Assembly: GCA_015711875.1 (NCBI GenBank) | Contig: JACVJG010000200.1 | Location: 1 to 6,140, forward strand | Length of the DNA stretch: 6,140 nt | Direction of reading: 5' to 3' | DNA from: Candidatus Solincola jinzensis | GTDB lineage: Bacteria > Actinomycetota > Geothermincolia > Geothermincolales > RBG-13-55-18 | Shown here: positions 4,902 to 6,140 of the stretch, one piece after another | Numbering within the stretch: position 1 is the first letter of the stretch | Layout of the letters: each line of letters begins with the position of its first letter | Made by a program: the position numbers and the translations under genes | Notes under the pieces: model-generated | Told to the model about the DNA's origin: nothing | The model's input: the letters and a program-made list of their open reading frames with translations, nothing else | Database searches by the model: none

Positions 4902-6140
4902 ATGGGCAAAGGGGATGCAGGCGAGGCCGGTTCCGGCCTGGAGCCCTTTTTCTCTCCCAGAGGCGTGGTGATAGTGGGAGCTCGGCGCTCCCCGGGCTTC
5001 GGGTTCATCCTGCCCCTGGCCTTGCGGCGCCAGGGGTGGGGGGATCGCCTGTACCTTGTGAACCCCGCGGGGGGCGAGCTTCACGGCATGCCTCTCTATC
5101 CCAGGGTAGCCGACGTCCCCGGTGATGCGGACCTCGCGGTGGTCATCGTGCCCGCCCGTGTGGTGCCGCGAGCACTGGAGGAGTTGGGGGAGCGCGGGGT
5201 CCGCCATGCCGTCATCGAGAGCGCCGGCTTCGCCGAGACGGGAGAGGAGGGGCGTGAGCTTCAGCGCCGGGCGCGTGAGGTTGCGGCCCGTTGGGGCATG
5301 AGGGTAATCGGCCCTAACTGCGTGGGGGTGGTCAACACCGCCAACCGCTTCTCCACCGTGGAGGTGGTGGAGGAGGCCCTCTCACCCGGGAACCTGGCGG
5401 TGATCGCCCAGAGCGGGGTGTTCGGCAATATCCTCCTGGACGGATTGCACCGTAAAGGCCTGCATATCTCCAAGGCGGTCACCCTGGGAAACCGCATGGA
5501 CGTCGACGAGTGCGAGGTCCTTCGCTACCTGCACCGCGACCCCCAAACGGCGGTGATCATGATGTACCTGGAGGGGGCGGCTGACGGCAGGCTGCTTCGT
5601 GAGACCCTGCGTCTTGTGACCGTGGATAAGCCGGTGCTGGTCCTGAAAAGCGGGCGCACGGGCGCGGGCCAGCGAGCCACTGCCTCGCATACCGGGAGCA
5701 TGTCGGGAGAGGACGACCTCTACGACGCCGTCTTCAGGCAGTCAGGAGCCATCCGGGCCTCGACCCTCGATGAGTTGGTGGACTTGGCGCGCGTGTTCTG
5801 CACCCAGCCGCTGCCGGCGGGAAACCGTCTGGGGATCGTGACCTCCAGCGGCAGCCTGGGAGCGCTGGCGACAGACGCGGCGGTGGAGGCTGGGCTGGCG
5901 CTCCCGGACCCCGGACCCGCAACCGTCGACAAGGTACGAGGCGTTGCGCCAAAGTGGATGAACGTCCGCAATCCCCTAGACGTGGGACCCTCCGGGGCTT
6001 TCGTATCCGCCATTACCGCGTTGGTCGATGATCCCGGCATGGATATGGTGCTCTCCATCGCCGTGATGCCCTACGCCGTGTTCCGTGAGTTCAAGGAGCG
6101 TGGGGTGTCGGTGCGGGATTTTCTGGGGATATCAAAAGGA
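4902..6140 (+). CDS. NDP-forming acyl-CoA synthetase (acetate-CoA ligase, ADP-forming, type), 3' truncated
   Basis: Enzymes of this family interconvert acyl-CoA, ADP and phosphate with the acid, CoA and ATP through a phosphohistidine, usually to make ATP from acyl-CoA in the cytoplasm. The frame is open to the window edge (413 residues seen). Residues about 13-140 form a Rossmann CoA-binding domain starting FFSPRGVVIVGARRSPGFGF and ending in IGPNCVG (136-142). Next come the succinyl-CoA-synthetase-like domains with AVIAQSGVFGN (166-176), VTLGNRMDVDE (193-203) and VLVLKSGRTGAGQRATASHTG, where H263 of SHTG matches the family's phosphorylated His. A third domain starts near GIVTSSGSLGALATDAA. 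Alpha-only proteins run to roughly 460 residues, while fused forms add an ATP-grasp beta domain to about 700; the cut hides which this is. It diverges from the kinase gene across a 156-bp spacer. Acyl substrate is undetermined. Confidence 0.93.
   Translation, partial: MGKGDAGEAGSGLEPFFSPRGVVIVGARRSPGFGFILPLALRRQGWGDRLYLVNPAGGELHGMPLYPRVADVPGDADLAVVIVPARVVPRALEELGERGVRHAVIESAGFAETGEEGRELQRRAREVAARWGMRVIGPNCVGVVNTANRFSTVEVVEEALSPGNLAVIAQSGVFGNILLDGLHRKGLHISKAVTLGNRMDVDECEVLRYLHRDPQTAVIMMYLEGAADGRLLRETLRLVTVDKPVLVLKSGRTGAGQRATASHTGSMSGEDDLYDAVFRQSGAIRASTLDELVDLARVFCTQPLPAGNRLGIVTSSGSLGALATDAAVEAGLALPDPGPATVDKVRGVAPKWMNVRNPLDVGPSGAFVSAITALVDDPGMDMVLSIAVMPYAVFREFKERGVSVRDFLGISKG

Noticed and set aside
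4811..5125. Plus-strand frame (104 residues) overlapping the start of the acyl-CoA synthetase
   Set aside because: It is the +1-shifted shadow of the real gene, rich in Arg and Gly without a motif. The synthetase frame carries the conserved CoA-binding domain.
1..6140. CRISPR array, tRNA/rRNA gene, insertion sequence or phage module
   Set aside because: No regularly spaced repeats, no cloverleaf or rRNA-like stretch, and no transposase, integrase or phage protein was recognised on either strand.

Overview
This is a G+C-rich bacterial window with Shine-Dalgarno-led genes. I suggest a high-GC actinobacterium or a relative. The main reason is that both E1 proteins match, from memory, an actinobacterial-type branch of the ThDP-dependent 2-oxoacid dehydrogenases (for example a Cys-Lys-Asp-Asn ThDP motif and a GGQHEQ active-site His motif). 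This lineage guess is inference; no taxonomic marker gene is present.

Layout: (1) positions 2-127 hold the 3' end of an unrecognised plus-strand gene. (2) 233-1258 and 1251-2264 encode the alpha and beta subunits of a 2-oxoacid dehydrogenase E1 component. They overlap by 8 bp and are almost certainly co-translated. (3) 2265-2609 is a 345-bp gap between convergent genes with no credible gene but several inverted repeats. The best-supported one is an intrinsic terminator at the 3' end of the histidine kinase gene, whose stop codon lies inside the hairpin. (4) 2610-4745, minus strand, encodes a 711-residue membrane sensor histidine kinase: multi-TM N-terminus, GAF-like domain, HisKA and HATPase. 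No response regulator lies beside it. (5) 4746-4901 is a short divergent spacer with a TATAAT box for the kinase embedded in a perfect AT-rich palindrome. (6) 4902 to the window edge encodes an NDP-forming acyl-CoA synthetase (acetate-CoA ligase, ADP-forming, type). It is truncated by the end of the window.

Together the metabolic genes suggest oxidative decarboxylation of a 2-oxoacid and conversion of an acyl-CoA to acid plus ATP, which could be consecutive steps of 2-oxoacid or branched-chain amino acid catabolism. That link is inferred from proximity only: the two parts are separated by an oppositely oriented gene, and no E2 or E3 gene is in the window. I see no CRISPR array, transposon, RNA gene or clearly new defence or mobile system. 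The points most worth a second look are an AT-rich patch with atypical codons inside the E1 alpha gene, a histidine kinase whose HExxT/N phosphatase motif is altered, the palindrome over the kinase promoter, and the dense inverted repeats in the convergent spacer.
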